Notes under the pieces: model-generated
Databases searched by the model: none
Seen by the model: the letters and a program-made list of their open reading frames with translations, nothing else
Told to the model about the DNA's origin: nothing
Shown here: piece by piece, positions 56,215-63,988 of the stretch
Layout: each line of letters starts with the position of its first letter
How positions within the stretch are numbered: position 1 is the stretch's first letter
Translations under genes and position numbers: made by a program
DNA from: Mucilaginibacter inviolabilis
Lineage (GTDB): Bacteria; Bacteroidota; Bacteroidia; Sphingobacteriales; Sphingobacteriaceae
Direction of reading: 5' to 3'
NCBI RefSeq assembly: GCF_011089895.1
Contig: NZ_JAANAT010000002.1
Coordinates: 1 to 64,000 of the forward strand
Length of the DNA stretch: 64,000 nucleotides

Positions 56215-56547
56215 ATGATTAAGGAGGATAGATTATCAGTAAGCAGGCCGTTACTCAAAACCAAAGGATTTTCAACACTGCATTTGCAGATATTTGAATA
56301 TATACTGATAGGAAAAACCAACCGGGAAATAAACCGCATATTGGGGTATACAGAACGATCGCACGCAGTTGTTGATCATTCACGAAAAGTGATGCACAAA
56401 CTATTGGCTATGGAAGATCTTCACAAGGCTGATTTTAAAGAGCGGGTGGTATATCCGCGTAAGTTTCAGTTCTGGTGGAAAAAGCTATTGGATAAACACA
56501 AAACAGAGTTGCTATCTATGGCGATAGCACCTAAGTTTTACGAATAA
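56215..56547 (+). CDS. Small LuxR-type HTH protein
   Basis: A 110-residue cytoplasmic protein with one LuxR/GerE-like helix-turn-helix (about 18-65): 'FSTLHLQIFEYILIGKTNREINRILGY' followed by a stretch in the recognition-helix position and 'VMHKLLAMEDL'. There is no receiver or other sensor domain. The C-terminal third is basic ('VVYPRKFQFWWKKLLDKHK'). It lies 95 bases after the PorE-like gene on the same strand and may control the T9SS cassette. Confidence 0.65.
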   Translation: MIKEDRLSVSRPLLKTKGFSTLHLQIFEYILIGKTNREINRILGYTERSHAVVDHSRKVMHKLLAMEDLHKADFKERVVYPRKFQFWWKKLLDKHKTELLSMAIAPKFYE

Positions 56548-56580
56548 GATTTAACGCCAGGAGCGTCTAACTGATCTGAT

Positions 56581-56614
56581 AAGGAGCAATCAACAAAGCG
56601 AGTGATTGCTCCTT
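56581..56614 (+). terminator. Terminator of the T9SS cassette
   Basis: AAGGAGCAATCA and TGATTGCTCCTT form a perfect 12-bp stem with a 10-base loop, followed by TTGTTGTTTT. It lies about 35 bases after the LuxR-type gene. Confidence 0.75.
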
Positions 56615-57284
56615 TTGTTGTTTTAATAGCTAGTAGCTTTCATCGCTTTTGAGTGGATTTACACTTTTAGCTAGCCCTTGCTGATGTTCCACTGAATAAT
56701 ATTCATAGCCTTTTAAGTATTACATTTAACTTGAATGGTTCCGGGAAAGTAAATACTAACCCAAGGGGGCCTTTTCAGTATAAAAAAAGCGGTTTTTAGT
56801 TAATATAATGTTGATAAGTGTTGTAATAACATTAATTAATGGTTTAATTATGTTTTTCAGCATTTGAATTATATGTGCTTTATAAGTTGTTTTTGTTAAA
56901 TTAATATATGAAAATAAATTGTAGCATGGGTTGAGTTACAGTAAGTTAATCAGGTATCCTGCTGTGGTTTTTATTTGTCGGTAATCTGGGGGCGAAATAA
57001 AAAAGAATAACAATATCTACCTTCATTTCTCTTTACTTTAATATTTTTATCAACAGGTAATAATTGATCTTTTGGTTTTGTGTTTCTTAACAAAGGTGAA
57101 AAATAATTAATATTAAGTTTTTTATTGAGTGCCTGGTTTTTGCTGACGATGAAAGAGTGCTGATATTATTCGTTTGAACATGTATTATTGATGAAATGAT
57201 AAGTATTATGTGCTACTCAGCGGGTGAAATTGATAATTGGTAAAAACAGCCCTCAATTGATACCTTAGAGACCAAATAATACCA
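56615..57284. other. AT-rich intergenic region before the AlkC-like gene
   Basis: About 670 bases without a supported gene, RNA or repeat. A short stretch TTGAGTGGATTTACACTTTT (56651-56670) is weakly like the ends of the element at 14281 and 59043 and may be a decayed relic. The rest is simple AT-rich sequence. Confidence 0.4.
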
Positions 57285-58388
57285 ATGAGCAGCTTGTTAA
57301 AAGATATTTATTCTCCGGCGTTTTATGACCGCTTTACAGACGTACTTACCCATATACTTCCAGATTTTGATAAAAAGCGTTTCCTGTCGCTTATTTTTAT
57401 TGATGGGTATGAAAACAAGGCGCTGAAAGAGCGGATGCGGCATAATTCCATAGTGTTGCGTGAGTTTATGCCTGCTGATTTTCCGGCAGCTGTTGAAATG
57501 ATGAAAAAGATCATTACACGCTTACGTGCTGAACATTTTGGTGAGGACAGCCTGGCTATGATGTTCCTGCCCGATTATATAGAAGTTTATGGCCTTGATG
57601 ATTATGAAACATCCGTTATGGCCCTGGAATTTATTACCCAGTTTGTAAGCTGTGAATTTGCGGTAAGGCCATTCTTACTAAAATACACCGACCAGATGAT
57701 GCCGCAAATGCAGCTATGGTCGTTACATGAAAACTACAAGGTGCGCCGTTTTGCAAGTGAAGGCAGCAGGCCACGGCTGCCCTGGGGTTTGGCGATACCC
57801 GCGTTGAAAAAAGATCCAACGCAAGTATTATCCGTTTTAGAAAACCTAAAGAATGATGCATCCGAATGGGTACGTAAAAGCGTAGCCAATAACCTGAACG
57901 ATATCTCTAAAGATCACCCGGAAGTAATGATGGCCATTGCCCGCAAATGGCACGGCACCAGTAAAGAAACCGACGCTATAATAAAACATGCCAGTCGTAC
58001 CCTTTTAAAAAGCGGCCATGCCGAAATATTGCAGCATTATGGATTGGAGAGCAAAAGTCTGGCTATGACCGGCTTCCGGATACTGACGCCCGAAGTTAAG
58101 ATAGGGGACAGCCTGGAATTTACTTTTACAGTAACCAACGATCATGCGGAGAAGCAAACCGTACGATTGGAATATGGTATTTACTATAATAAAGCCAATG
58201 GGCAACTCAGTAAAAAGGTATTCAAAATAAGCGAACGGCTTTACCTGCCTGGCGAGAAGGCCGTAATTAAAAGAAAACAGCCATTTAAGCCAATCACCAC
58301 CCGTACTTTTTATCCCGGTAAACATCAGCTCTCCGTCATCATTAATGGCGAGGAGAAGGAACTGCAAAGCTTTGATATATTTGCCTGA
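57285..58388 (+). CDS. AlkC-type DNA alkylation repair protein
   Basis: A 367-residue HEAT-repeat DNA glycosylase-like protein. The helical region (about 1-255) carries 'KVRRFASEGSRPRLPWG' (about 160-176), a block diagnostic of AlkC-type enzymes, and HEAT motifs such as 'DASEWVRKSVANNLNDISKDHPE'. The last about 100 residues form an Ig-like domain ('GDSLEFTFTVTNDHAEKQTVRLEYGIYY'), also found in AlkC from other bacteria, where it helps to bind DNA. It would excise alkylated bases, probably 3-methylcytosine or 3-methyladenine. A Crp-family gene follows by 13 bases. Confidence 0.82.
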   Translation: MSSLLKDIYSPAFYDRFTDVLTHILPDFDKKRFLSLIFIDGYENKALKERMRHNSIVLREFMPADFPAAVEMMKKIITRLRAEHFGEDSLAMMFLPDYIEVYGLDDYETSVMALEFITQFVSCEFAVRPFLLKYTDQMMPQMQLWSLHENYKVRRFASEGSRPRLPWGLAIPALKKDPTQVLSVLENLKNDASEWVRKSVANNLNDISKDHPEVMMAIARKWHGTSKETDAIIKHASRTLLKSGHAEILQHYGLESKSLAMTGFRILTPEVKIGDSLEFTFTVTNDHAEKQTVRLEYGIYYNKANGQLSKKVFKISERLYLPGEKAVIKRKQPFKPITTRTFYPGKHQLSVIINGEEKELQSFDIFA

Positions 58389-58401
58389 TCATTTTGCTCG
58401 A

Positions 58402-58980
58402 ATGCTTATGCCCAATCCGCTTATCAGTTATTTTCAACAGTTTCGGCACATTTCAGATGATGATGCCCTCCTGATCCTGAACGCTTTTGAACTGAAAAGT
58501 TTTAAGGAAGGGGAGTATCCGTTTAAGGGGCATCGGGTATGTTCCGAGGTGTATTTTGTTTGCAATGGCGTGGTACGTATAGCCACTCATAATGAACGTG
58601 GTGTGGATATCACCCACTTTTTCTACCGCGAAAATAACCTCTGCACTATTCTGCAGAGTTTTAATGAAGGCAGTATCACTCCAACAGTTATCCAGGCCTG
58701 TTGTGATGCCGAGATCATGGTGATAACTAAAACCAGATTGATGGGACTGTATACAGAGCTGCCTTACCTCCGGGAGGTCATAGATGGAATTAACCAGCAG
58801 CATTTGATACACAAGGTAAATGTTCGTAACCGTTATCTTGGCGAAGCGGCCGAAGAACAGTACCGGCTGTTTACAGAGCAAAACCCTGATATCGCGCTAC
58901 GTGTGCCTTTAAAAGATATTGCCAGCTATTTAGGGATTACCCCGCAATCGCTTAGCCGGATCCGTAAAAATATAAGGTAA
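58402..58980 (+). CDS. Crp/Fnr family transcriptional regulator
   Basis: A 192-residue regulator. The ATG at 58402 lies after the AlkC stop codon and starts 'MLMPNPLISYFQQF'; an upstream in-frame start would overlap that gene. The effector domain (about 20-120, 'FVCNGVVRIATHNERGVDITHFFYREN') is followed by a winged helix (about 155-190, 'LKDIASYLGITPQSLSRIRK'), as in the other Crp protein at 2329-2919. It is likely co-transcribed with the AlkC-like gene and may control it. Confidence 0.85.
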   Translation: MLMPNPLISYFQQFRHISDDDALLILNAFELKSFKEGEYPFKGHRVCSEVYFVCNGVVRIATHNERGVDITHFFYRENNLCTILQSFNEGSITPTVIQACCDAEIMVITKTRLMGLYTELPYLREVIDGINQQHLIHKVNVRNRYLGEAAEEQYRLFTEQNPDIALRVPLKDIASYLGITPQSLSRIRKNIR

Positions 58981-58991
58981 CTATGAAAGTC

Positions 58992-59024
58992 AGACTTACG
59001 AAGTTTTTAAAACTTCGTAGGTCT
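58992..59024. repeat. 33-bp palindrome, copy 2
   Basis: AGACTTACGAAGTTTTT and its reverse complement with one change (CTTCGTAGGTCT) match the palindrome at 34511-34543. It starts 12 bases after the Crp stop codon. Confidence 0.7.
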
Positions 59025-59042
59025 TTAACTACTCAAATAGCA

Positions 59043-59151
59043 AAAAAGTGGGTTTACATGGGTTTACATAATTTATGGTTGATGTTGAGTTATGTATCTG
59101 ATAGTCAATTAATTATATATTTTATCGAAAAAAAGTGTAAACCCACTTTTT
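59043..59151. repeat. MITE-like element with 16-bp terminal inverted repeats, copy B
   Basis: AAAAAGTGGGTTTACA (59043-59058) is the exact reverse complement of TGTAAACCCACTTTTT (59136-59151). The interior has 'GATAGTCAATTAATTATAT', close to 'GATTGTCAATTAAATAT' in copy A at 14281-14392. It is bracketed by palindrome copies 2 and 3. No transposase is encoded. Confidence 0.65.
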
Positions 59152-59157
59152 GTATTC

Positions 59158-59190
59158 AGACTTACGAAGTTTAAAAAACTTCGTAAGTCT
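59158..59190. repeat. 33-bp palindrome, copy 3
   Basis: AGACTTACGAAGTTT pairs exactly with AAACTTCGTAAGTCT, differing from copy 1 only in the loop. It ends one base before the gene remnant at 59191. Confidence 0.7.
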
Positions 59191-59385
59191 TTAACCGCAA
59201 ATTTGTTGAACCAACACGGTTCCACCATTGACGATGAGTAGTAGGTGCAAACCATCGCTTAAGCAGATCTTTTTTAGTGTTTCCTGATCATAGGCGTAAG
59301 TATCGCCTGCTTTAACAATATGCTCGAAAATTTCCTGGATACCATCAATATCATTTAAAGAGGCTTCTCTAATGGTTATAAGCAT
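59191..59385 (-). pseudogene. Remnant: GNAT acetyltransferase start joined to an SDR tail
   Basis: A 64-residue reading frame. Residues 1-about 42 ('ITIREASLNDIDGIQEIF...VKAGDTYAYDQET') are the N-terminus of a GNAT acetyltransferase. The rest of that domain, including the acetyl-CoA loop, is missing. From about residue 45 the sequence becomes 'LLLIVNGGTVLV', which resembles the C-terminus of the SDR at 61184 ('ILITDGGTVLV'). The DNA matches too: CCAACACGGTTCC is found at both 59211-59223 and 61189-61201. It is best read as a deletion or recombination product, not as a working gene. Confidence 0.6.
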
Positions 59386-59400
59386 ACACTTGCTTAATTG

Positions 59401-61023
59401 TCATTTATTCTGATGTTGTTTTAATATATTTTTATCGTGTTCCAGAATTTCCTCTGTCAGCTGGTCAGAATCGCCATATTGACTCCGTAATTGAGCCAAT
59501 TGCTTTGTAAGGGAGTTTTTTACAGCTTCATATTGAGGCATATCGTATACATTACGCATTTCGTGCGGATCTTTTTTCAGATCATACAATTCCCATTCAT
59601 TGATATCATAATAAAAATGGATGAGCTTGTAATCCCTGGTGCGGATACCATAATGTCGTTTTACCGCGTGAACTCCCGGGTATTCATAAAAGTGATAATA
59701 AACGGCCGTACGCCAGTTTGCAGGAGTTTTATTTTCCAGTAGTGGTTTTAACGATCTCCCCTGCATTGAAGGCGGGATATTAACTCCGGCCATGTTTAAG
59801 AATGTACTTGGCAGATCTAAATTTGATACCATTGCACTATTCACCAGGCCTGCCTTAATTAGTGGAGGGTAGCGGATCATCAGGGGGGTATGCAAAGATT
59901 CTTCGTACATAAATCGTTTGTCGAACCAGCCATGCTCACCCAGGTAAAAGCCCTGATCGGAGGTGTAAACAATAATGGTATTATCCATCAGTCCACTTTT
60001 TTTAAGATAGCTTAGCAGTCTTCCCACGTTTTCATCTATCGATTTGATGCAACGCAGATAATCTTTAATATATCGCTGGTATTTCCAGGCAATATATTCT
60101 TTCCGGGTCATTTTTGAAGTGTCTGCTTTTTGATCTTCCTGTGCATAAAACCTGATAAGCTGGTTGCGCTGGGCACTGTCCATTCTATTAAACTCATTGA
60201 TACTCCAGGCTCCTTTGCTGTTTTTTGCCGAAGCACCTACTTTCAGATCGCTGAGAATGGTCATGTTTTTTGCGATGCTCATCTCCTGTTTATGAGCAGC
60301 AGTTCCACGTCCTGAATAATCATCATATAAACTTGCAGGTAATGGCAGGTCTTTTTTAAACTCATTTAAATCAGAGGTATCGGGAATCCAGTTGCGATGC
60401 GGCGCTTTGTTATGGATCATAAGACAGAACGGTTTACCATTTTTTTGTGTTTCCGATAACCATTGCAGTGCTTTATCCATGATGATATTGGTTACATATC
60501 CATGTTCATGATCGGCAACACCGTTGGTCGTAAAGTCGGGATTGTAATACTCTCCCTGGTCATGGAGTACCGAATAGTAGTTAAAGCCTTTAGGCTCGTT
60601 AAGTAAGTGCCATTTACCTAAAATGGCTGTTTGATATCCGGCTTTTTGTAAAAGCATAGGGAAGGTTACAACATCATCCTTCATTCGCATCGAGAATGAA
60701 TTATCACGGGCACCGGTAAGGTGACTATACATGCCTGTAAGAATGCTGGCCCGGCTTGGGCTGCATAAGGAATTGGTTACAAAGCAATTTTTAAAAACGA
60801 TCCCCTCGTTTCCGATGCGATCGAGGTTGGGTGTGTGAATCAAAGTTTTGTTATACGCGCTAATAGCCGCACTGGCATGATCATCAGACATAATAAATAT
60901 AATATTAGGTCGCGTGGGGTTTTCCTGTTGTGCATAGGCGCGTATGCTAAAAGCCGTACTTAAAATGATGGCGGTAATAAAACTGATGGCTTTTACTTTG
61001 AATTTCACTTTAACAGATATCAT
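59401..61023 (-). CDS. Sulfatase (S1 family, Cys type)
   Basis: A 540-residue secreted sulfatase; the start at 61023 gives a signal peptide (ending RAYAQ), whereas a longer frame would run into the SDR gene. 'RPNIIFIMSDDHA' (39-50) holds the metal-binding Asp pair, and 'SLCSPSRAS' (85-93) contains the C-x-P-x-R site whose Cys87 is turned into formylglycine by a maturase. 'VYTSDQGFYLGEHGWFDKRFMYEESLHTPLMIRYP' is the second metal-binding part. It would remove sulfate from a glycan in the periplasm. The maturase gene is not in the window. Confidence 0.9.
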   Translation of the reverse strand: MISVKVKFKVKAISFITAIILSTAFSIRAYAQQENPTRPNIIFIMSDDHASAAISAYNKTLIHTPNLDRIGNEGIVFKNCFVTNSLCSPSRASILTGMYSHLTGARDNSFSMRMKDDVVTFPMLLQKAGYQTAILGKWHLLNEPKGFNYYSVLHDQGEYYNPDFTTNGVADHEHGYVTNIIMDKALQWLSETQKNGKPFCLMIHNKAPHRNWIPDTSDLNEFKKDLPLPASLYDDYSGRGTAAHKQEMSIAKNMTILSDLKVGASAKNSKGAWSINEFNRMDSAQRNQLIRFYAQEDQKADTSKMTRKEYIAWKYQRYIKDYLRCIKSIDENVGRLLSYLKKSGLMDNTIIVYTSDQGFYLGEHGWFDKRFMYEESLHTPLMIRYPPLIKAGLVNSAMVSNLDLPSTFLNMAGVNIPPSMQGRSLKPLLENKTPANWRTAVYYHFYEYPGVHAVKRHYGIRTRDYKLIHFYYDINEWELYDLKKDPHEMRNVYDMPQYEAVKNSLTKQLAQLRSQYGDSDQLTEEILEHDKNILKQHQNK

Positions 61024-61183
61024 TGCAAGTATATGATTGATAACTAAAATACAATAAGAAGTTAGGTTAAAAGTAAACGCTTTATGCCGAAAAACCAAGA
61101 TATAGGTGTAAGACAACATTGACCTGAAAAGGAAGGAACCTATTGGCTTATAGGCTCCTTTCTTTAATCCGGGATTGGTGTCA

Positions 61184-61924
61184 TTAAACCAACACGGTTC
61201 CGCCATCGGTGATGAGTATCTGGCCGGTGGCAAACTGTTGTTTCATGAGGTAAGTAAATGCCTGGGCAATGTCTTCGGCTTCACCAACACGTTTTACCAG
61301 CAGAGCGTCGCCCACAGATTTGTAATAAGCTTCGCGATCAGTTTCGGGAATACTGTTCCAAAGATTGGTTTTCACTACGCCTGCCGAAACTGCGTTTACA
61401 CGCACCGGTGCCAGTTCAACAGCCATGGCGCGGGTTAGGCCTTCAATAGCACCGCAAATACTTGCGCCAAGCAACCAGCCCGATCCCGGACGCGGATTGG
61501 CAATGCCGCTCATTAATGAGATTGAACCGCCCTTATTGATGTGCGGAGCAGCGTATTTTACCGATGCCAGTGCGCCCCAGTAACGCAGGTTAAAATAGTC
61601 GCGCGCCCTTTCCAGCTCCAGTTCGTTCACATAAATTAAGCTGATGTTTTCGGCGGCTGTGTATACCAAATGGTCAAAATTGCCTATGCCATCAAAAAAA
61701 GCCTTGATGTTTTGCTCCTGGCTCAGGTCAACCGCGTAGCCTGCGGCATTTTCTGGCAGTTCGGTCAGGGCGCTATCTACCCGTTGCTGACTGCTTGATA
61801 CTACAATCACCTCAGCACCTTCTTCTGCTGCTGCTTTGGCAGTAGCCAGGCCAATGCCCGATGTACCACCCATTAATATAATCCGTTTATGCTGTAGTTT
61901 GCTGATTTGAATTTGTGTGTTCAT
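61184..61924 (-). CDS. SDR-like protein lacking the catalytic Tyr and Lys
   Basis: A 246-residue protein starting MNTQIQISK. The cofactor loop 'GGTSGIG' is intact (19-25), and Ser139 fits the catalytic serine. At the place of YxxxK it has G153-A-S-I-C157 ('LLGASICGAIEG'), so both the catalytic Tyr and Lys are absent, and the NNAG motif is 'YTAA'. The C-terminal 'GQILITDGGTVLV' is typical of the fold. It may bind nucleotide without acting as a dehydrogenase. A sulfatase gene follows on the same strand. Confidence 0.78.
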   Translation of the reverse strand: MNTQIQISKLQHKRIILMGGTSGIGLATAKAAAEEGAEVIVVSSSQQRVDSALTELPENAAGYAVDLSQEQNIKAFFDGIGNFDHLVYTAAENISLIYVNELELERARDYFNLRYWGALASVKYAAPHINKGGSISLMSGIANPRPGSGWLLGASICGAIEGLTRAMAVELAPVRVNAVSAGVVKTNLWNSIPETDREAYYKSVGDALLVKRVGEAEDIAQAFTYLMKQQFATGQILITDGGTVLV

Positions 61925-62055
61925 GATATAAATTATTTGATAGCACAAAGTTCAGCGGGTTGTGCGTGTATCCACTTACCAAATGGTAAAAACGTACAGC
62001 CAGCGGGCAAAAAATATATTTACATCATCAATATACCATGCGGTATTTTTATAAG

Positions 62056-62063
62056 TACTTTTG
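62056..62063 (+). promoter_or_regulatory. Candidate -7 promoter box of fabF
   Basis: TACTTTTG fits the Bacteroidota TAnnTTTG box and lies 28 bases before the fabF start codon. A TTTG box at the right distance upstream is not seen. Confidence 0.35.
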
Positions 62064-62090
62064 CCAAATTTTTATTTAAAGTTTAAAATC

Positions 62091-63335
62091 ATGTTAAAAC
62101 GAGTAGTGGTAACCGGCCTGGGGGCACTAACCCCGCTTGGCAACCAAGTAAAAGATTTTTGGAAAAATGTAGTGGCGGGCAAAAGTGCCGCTGCGCGCAT
62201 CACCCATTTTGATCCCACTTTGTTCCGCACGCAGTTTGCCTGCGAACTGAAAGATTTTAACGCGGCCGATTTCCTGGACAGGGCCGACCTTAAACGTACC
62301 GATCCTTTTACCCAATATGCACTGGTAGCATCTGACGAGGCTATTAAAGATTCCGGCTTTGAGCTCGACAAGATGGATCCCTTTGATGTTGGTGTGATCT
62401 GGGGATCGGGCCAGGGCGGTATGGAAACCTTTGAAGAGCAGGTGCGTGAATATACTCTGGGCGACGGACATCCGCGTTTTAGTCCGTTTTTTGTGCCCAA
62501 GCTGATTACTAATATGGCCTCTGGGATGATCTCTATCCGCCATGGCTATATGGGTATCAACTATACTACCGTATCGGCCTGTGCTACCTCAAATACAGCC
62601 ATTATGGATGCTTTTAATTACATCCGTTTAGGTAAGGCCAAAGTGATCATTACAGGCGGTTCTGAGGCTCCTATTACGCCGGCTTCATTTGGTGGCTTTA
62701 GTTCGATGAAGGCCATGTCAACCCGGAATGATGACCCTCAGGGCGCTTCCCGTCCATTTGATACCCACCGCGATGGTTTTATCATGGGCGAAGGTGCAGG
62801 TGCATTGGTCCTGGAAGAATATGAACATGCTGTAAAACGCGGCGCTCATATTTATGGCGAAGTGCGCGGCGCGGCTATGACTGCCGATGCCTACCACATG
62901 ACAGCAACCCACCCCGAAGGCCTGGGTGCAGCTAAAGGTATGCAGCTGGCTTTAGAGGAGGCTGGAGTTTCTATTTTCGATGTAGATTATGTGAACATGC
63001 ATGCCACTTCAACACCAGTGGGCGATCTATCCGAACTGAAAGCCATACAGGTATTAACCAAAAATGAAAAGAACAATATACAGATCAGCGCTACCAAATC
63101 CATGACCGGACACTTGCTGGGTGCGGCAGGAGCCATTGAGGCTATTATCTGTTTGCTGGCCATGCGCGACAGCCTGATACCACCTACCATTAATACTACT
63201 GAGCTTGACCCTGCAGTACCCGGCAGCATGAATATTATTTTAGGGGAAACTATCAGTCATCCGGTGAATTTAACCATGAGTAATACCTTTGGTTTTGGCG
63301 GGCACAATGGTATTGCAGTATTTGGTAAAGTGTAA
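62091..63335 (+). CDS. fabF: Beta-ketoacyl-ACP synthase II
   Basis: A 414-residue condensing enzyme starting MLKRVVVTGLG, the usual N-terminus; an ATG at 62061 would add ten residues without a family match. The catalytic triad is visible: Cys164 in 'VSACATSNT', His304 in 'NMHATSTPVGD' and His341 in 'SMTGHLLGAAG'. It extends acyl-ACP chains with malonyl-ACP in fatty-acid synthesis. No acpP or rnc gene, the usual neighbours of the housekeeping copy, is next to it, so it may be a paralogue. Confidence 0.93.
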   Translation: MLKRVVVTGLGALTPLGNQVKDFWKNVVAGKSAAARITHFDPTLFRTQFACELKDFNAADFLDRADLKRTDPFTQYALVASDEAIKDSGFELDKMDPFDVGVIWGSGQGGMETFEEQVREYTLGDGHPRFSPFFVPKLITNMASGMISIRHGYMGINYTTVSACATSNTAIMDAFNYIRLGKAKVIITGGSEAPITPASFGGFSSMKAMSTRNDDPQGASRPFDTHRDGFIMGEGAGALVLEEYEHAVKRGAHIYGEVRGAAMTADAYHMTATHPEGLGAAKGMQLALEEAGVSIFDVDYVNMHATSTPVGDLSELKAIQVLTKNEKNNIQISATKSMTGHLLGAAGAIEAIICLLAMRDSLIPPTINTTELDPAVPGSMNIILGETISHPVNLTMSNTFGFGGHNGIAVFGKV

Positions 63336-63339
63336 ATAC

Positions 63340-63585
63340 AAAACTTTTTAAAGCTTGAATTTTAACAAATTTTCGATCGAAAACAGAGTAAAATGAATCG
63401 ATAATTGAGTTTTTTAATAGCGTTTTAAGTTTGCTTTAACGCTTTTAACAAATTTTTGATGGTTTTTGAAAATTTAAAAAGTATTAGGTTTTCGATATGC
63501 TACATGAATTAAAACCGGTTGATTTTTGACCTTGTTTTATCTTAACCAAACAGCCCGGTTATCTGCTAAAGATAACCGGGCTGTT
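63340..63585 (+). ncRNA. Candidate structured RNA / terminator element, copy 2
   Basis: Begins 5 bases after the fabF stop codon. It shares with copy 1 (22043-22297) AAAACTTTTTAAA (63340-63352), TTTTAACA repeats, TTTAAAAAGTATTA (63473-63486), GGTTGATTTTTGACC (63517-63531), CTTGTTTT, and the final hairpin (63549-63564 with 63570-63585, loop GCTAA). The hairpin has an A-T pair where copy 1 has C-G, so pairing is kept. The inner stem AGCGTT/AACGCT differs in sequence from that in copy 1 but lies in the same region. Confidence 0.55.
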
Positions 63586-63761
63586 GTTTTGATATGGTGT
63601 GCGGGAAATTGAGGTGGATTTTAAGTTACCACATCATCGATTCCCCGACTCTGTATAGCATGCGATTATTAATGTTGTGTTTGTTTTTTTACGGTATTAA
63701 TGAGCTCTCTTCGTTCGGTTGTCCACGTCGTTCCTCAACAATAACATGATTTTGATCACCA

Positions 63762-63849
63762 CCGCCGTTGTTGGTGTTGTCACCAACAACAATCTGCACG
63801 AGTAATTAACCAGCGCGTATAATGTTGGTGACAACACCAACATTGGCGG
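63762..63849. repeat. 27-bp inverted repeat
   Basis: The arm at 63762-63788 and the arm at 63823-63849 are reverse complements with two mismatches; each contains an inner palindrome (GTTGGTG-TTGT-CACCAAC in the left arm). The loop is 34 bases. No gene is near on this side of fabF, and the segment could be a mobile palindrome or a cruciform-forming site. Confidence 0.55.
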
Positions 63850-63920
63850 AACTGTAGAGCGTTTAAAAAAACATCTGCCGACTATTTAGGCTAAAGCCTT
63901 TCATCATTCATGCTCATGTT

Positions 63921-63988
63921 CCGTTGGCTGAAGCCAAACGGCAATGAATGAAAAACAAGGCCGATAGAAAATATCAATTCATTGCCGT
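63921..63988. repeat. Inverted repeat at the window end
   Basis: ACGGCAATGAAT (63938-63949) is the exact reverse complement of ATTCATTGCCGT (63977-63988). Beside it lie two further palindromes, CCGTTGGCTGAAGCCAAACGG (63921-63941) and GGCTAAAGCC (63889-63898). The element probably continues beyond the window. Together with the repeat at 63762 it fills the gap after fabF, where no gene is seen. Confidence 0.5.

Noticed and set aside
56615..57284. Search for a tRNA, riboswitch or small gene in the large AT-rich gap
   Set aside because: No cloverleaf, no conserved riboswitch core and no frame with a credible start were found.
58983..59174. Open frame of 63 residues after the second Crp gene
   Set aside because: It spans the 33-bp palindromes and the MITE-like element, so it is a by-product of the repeats.
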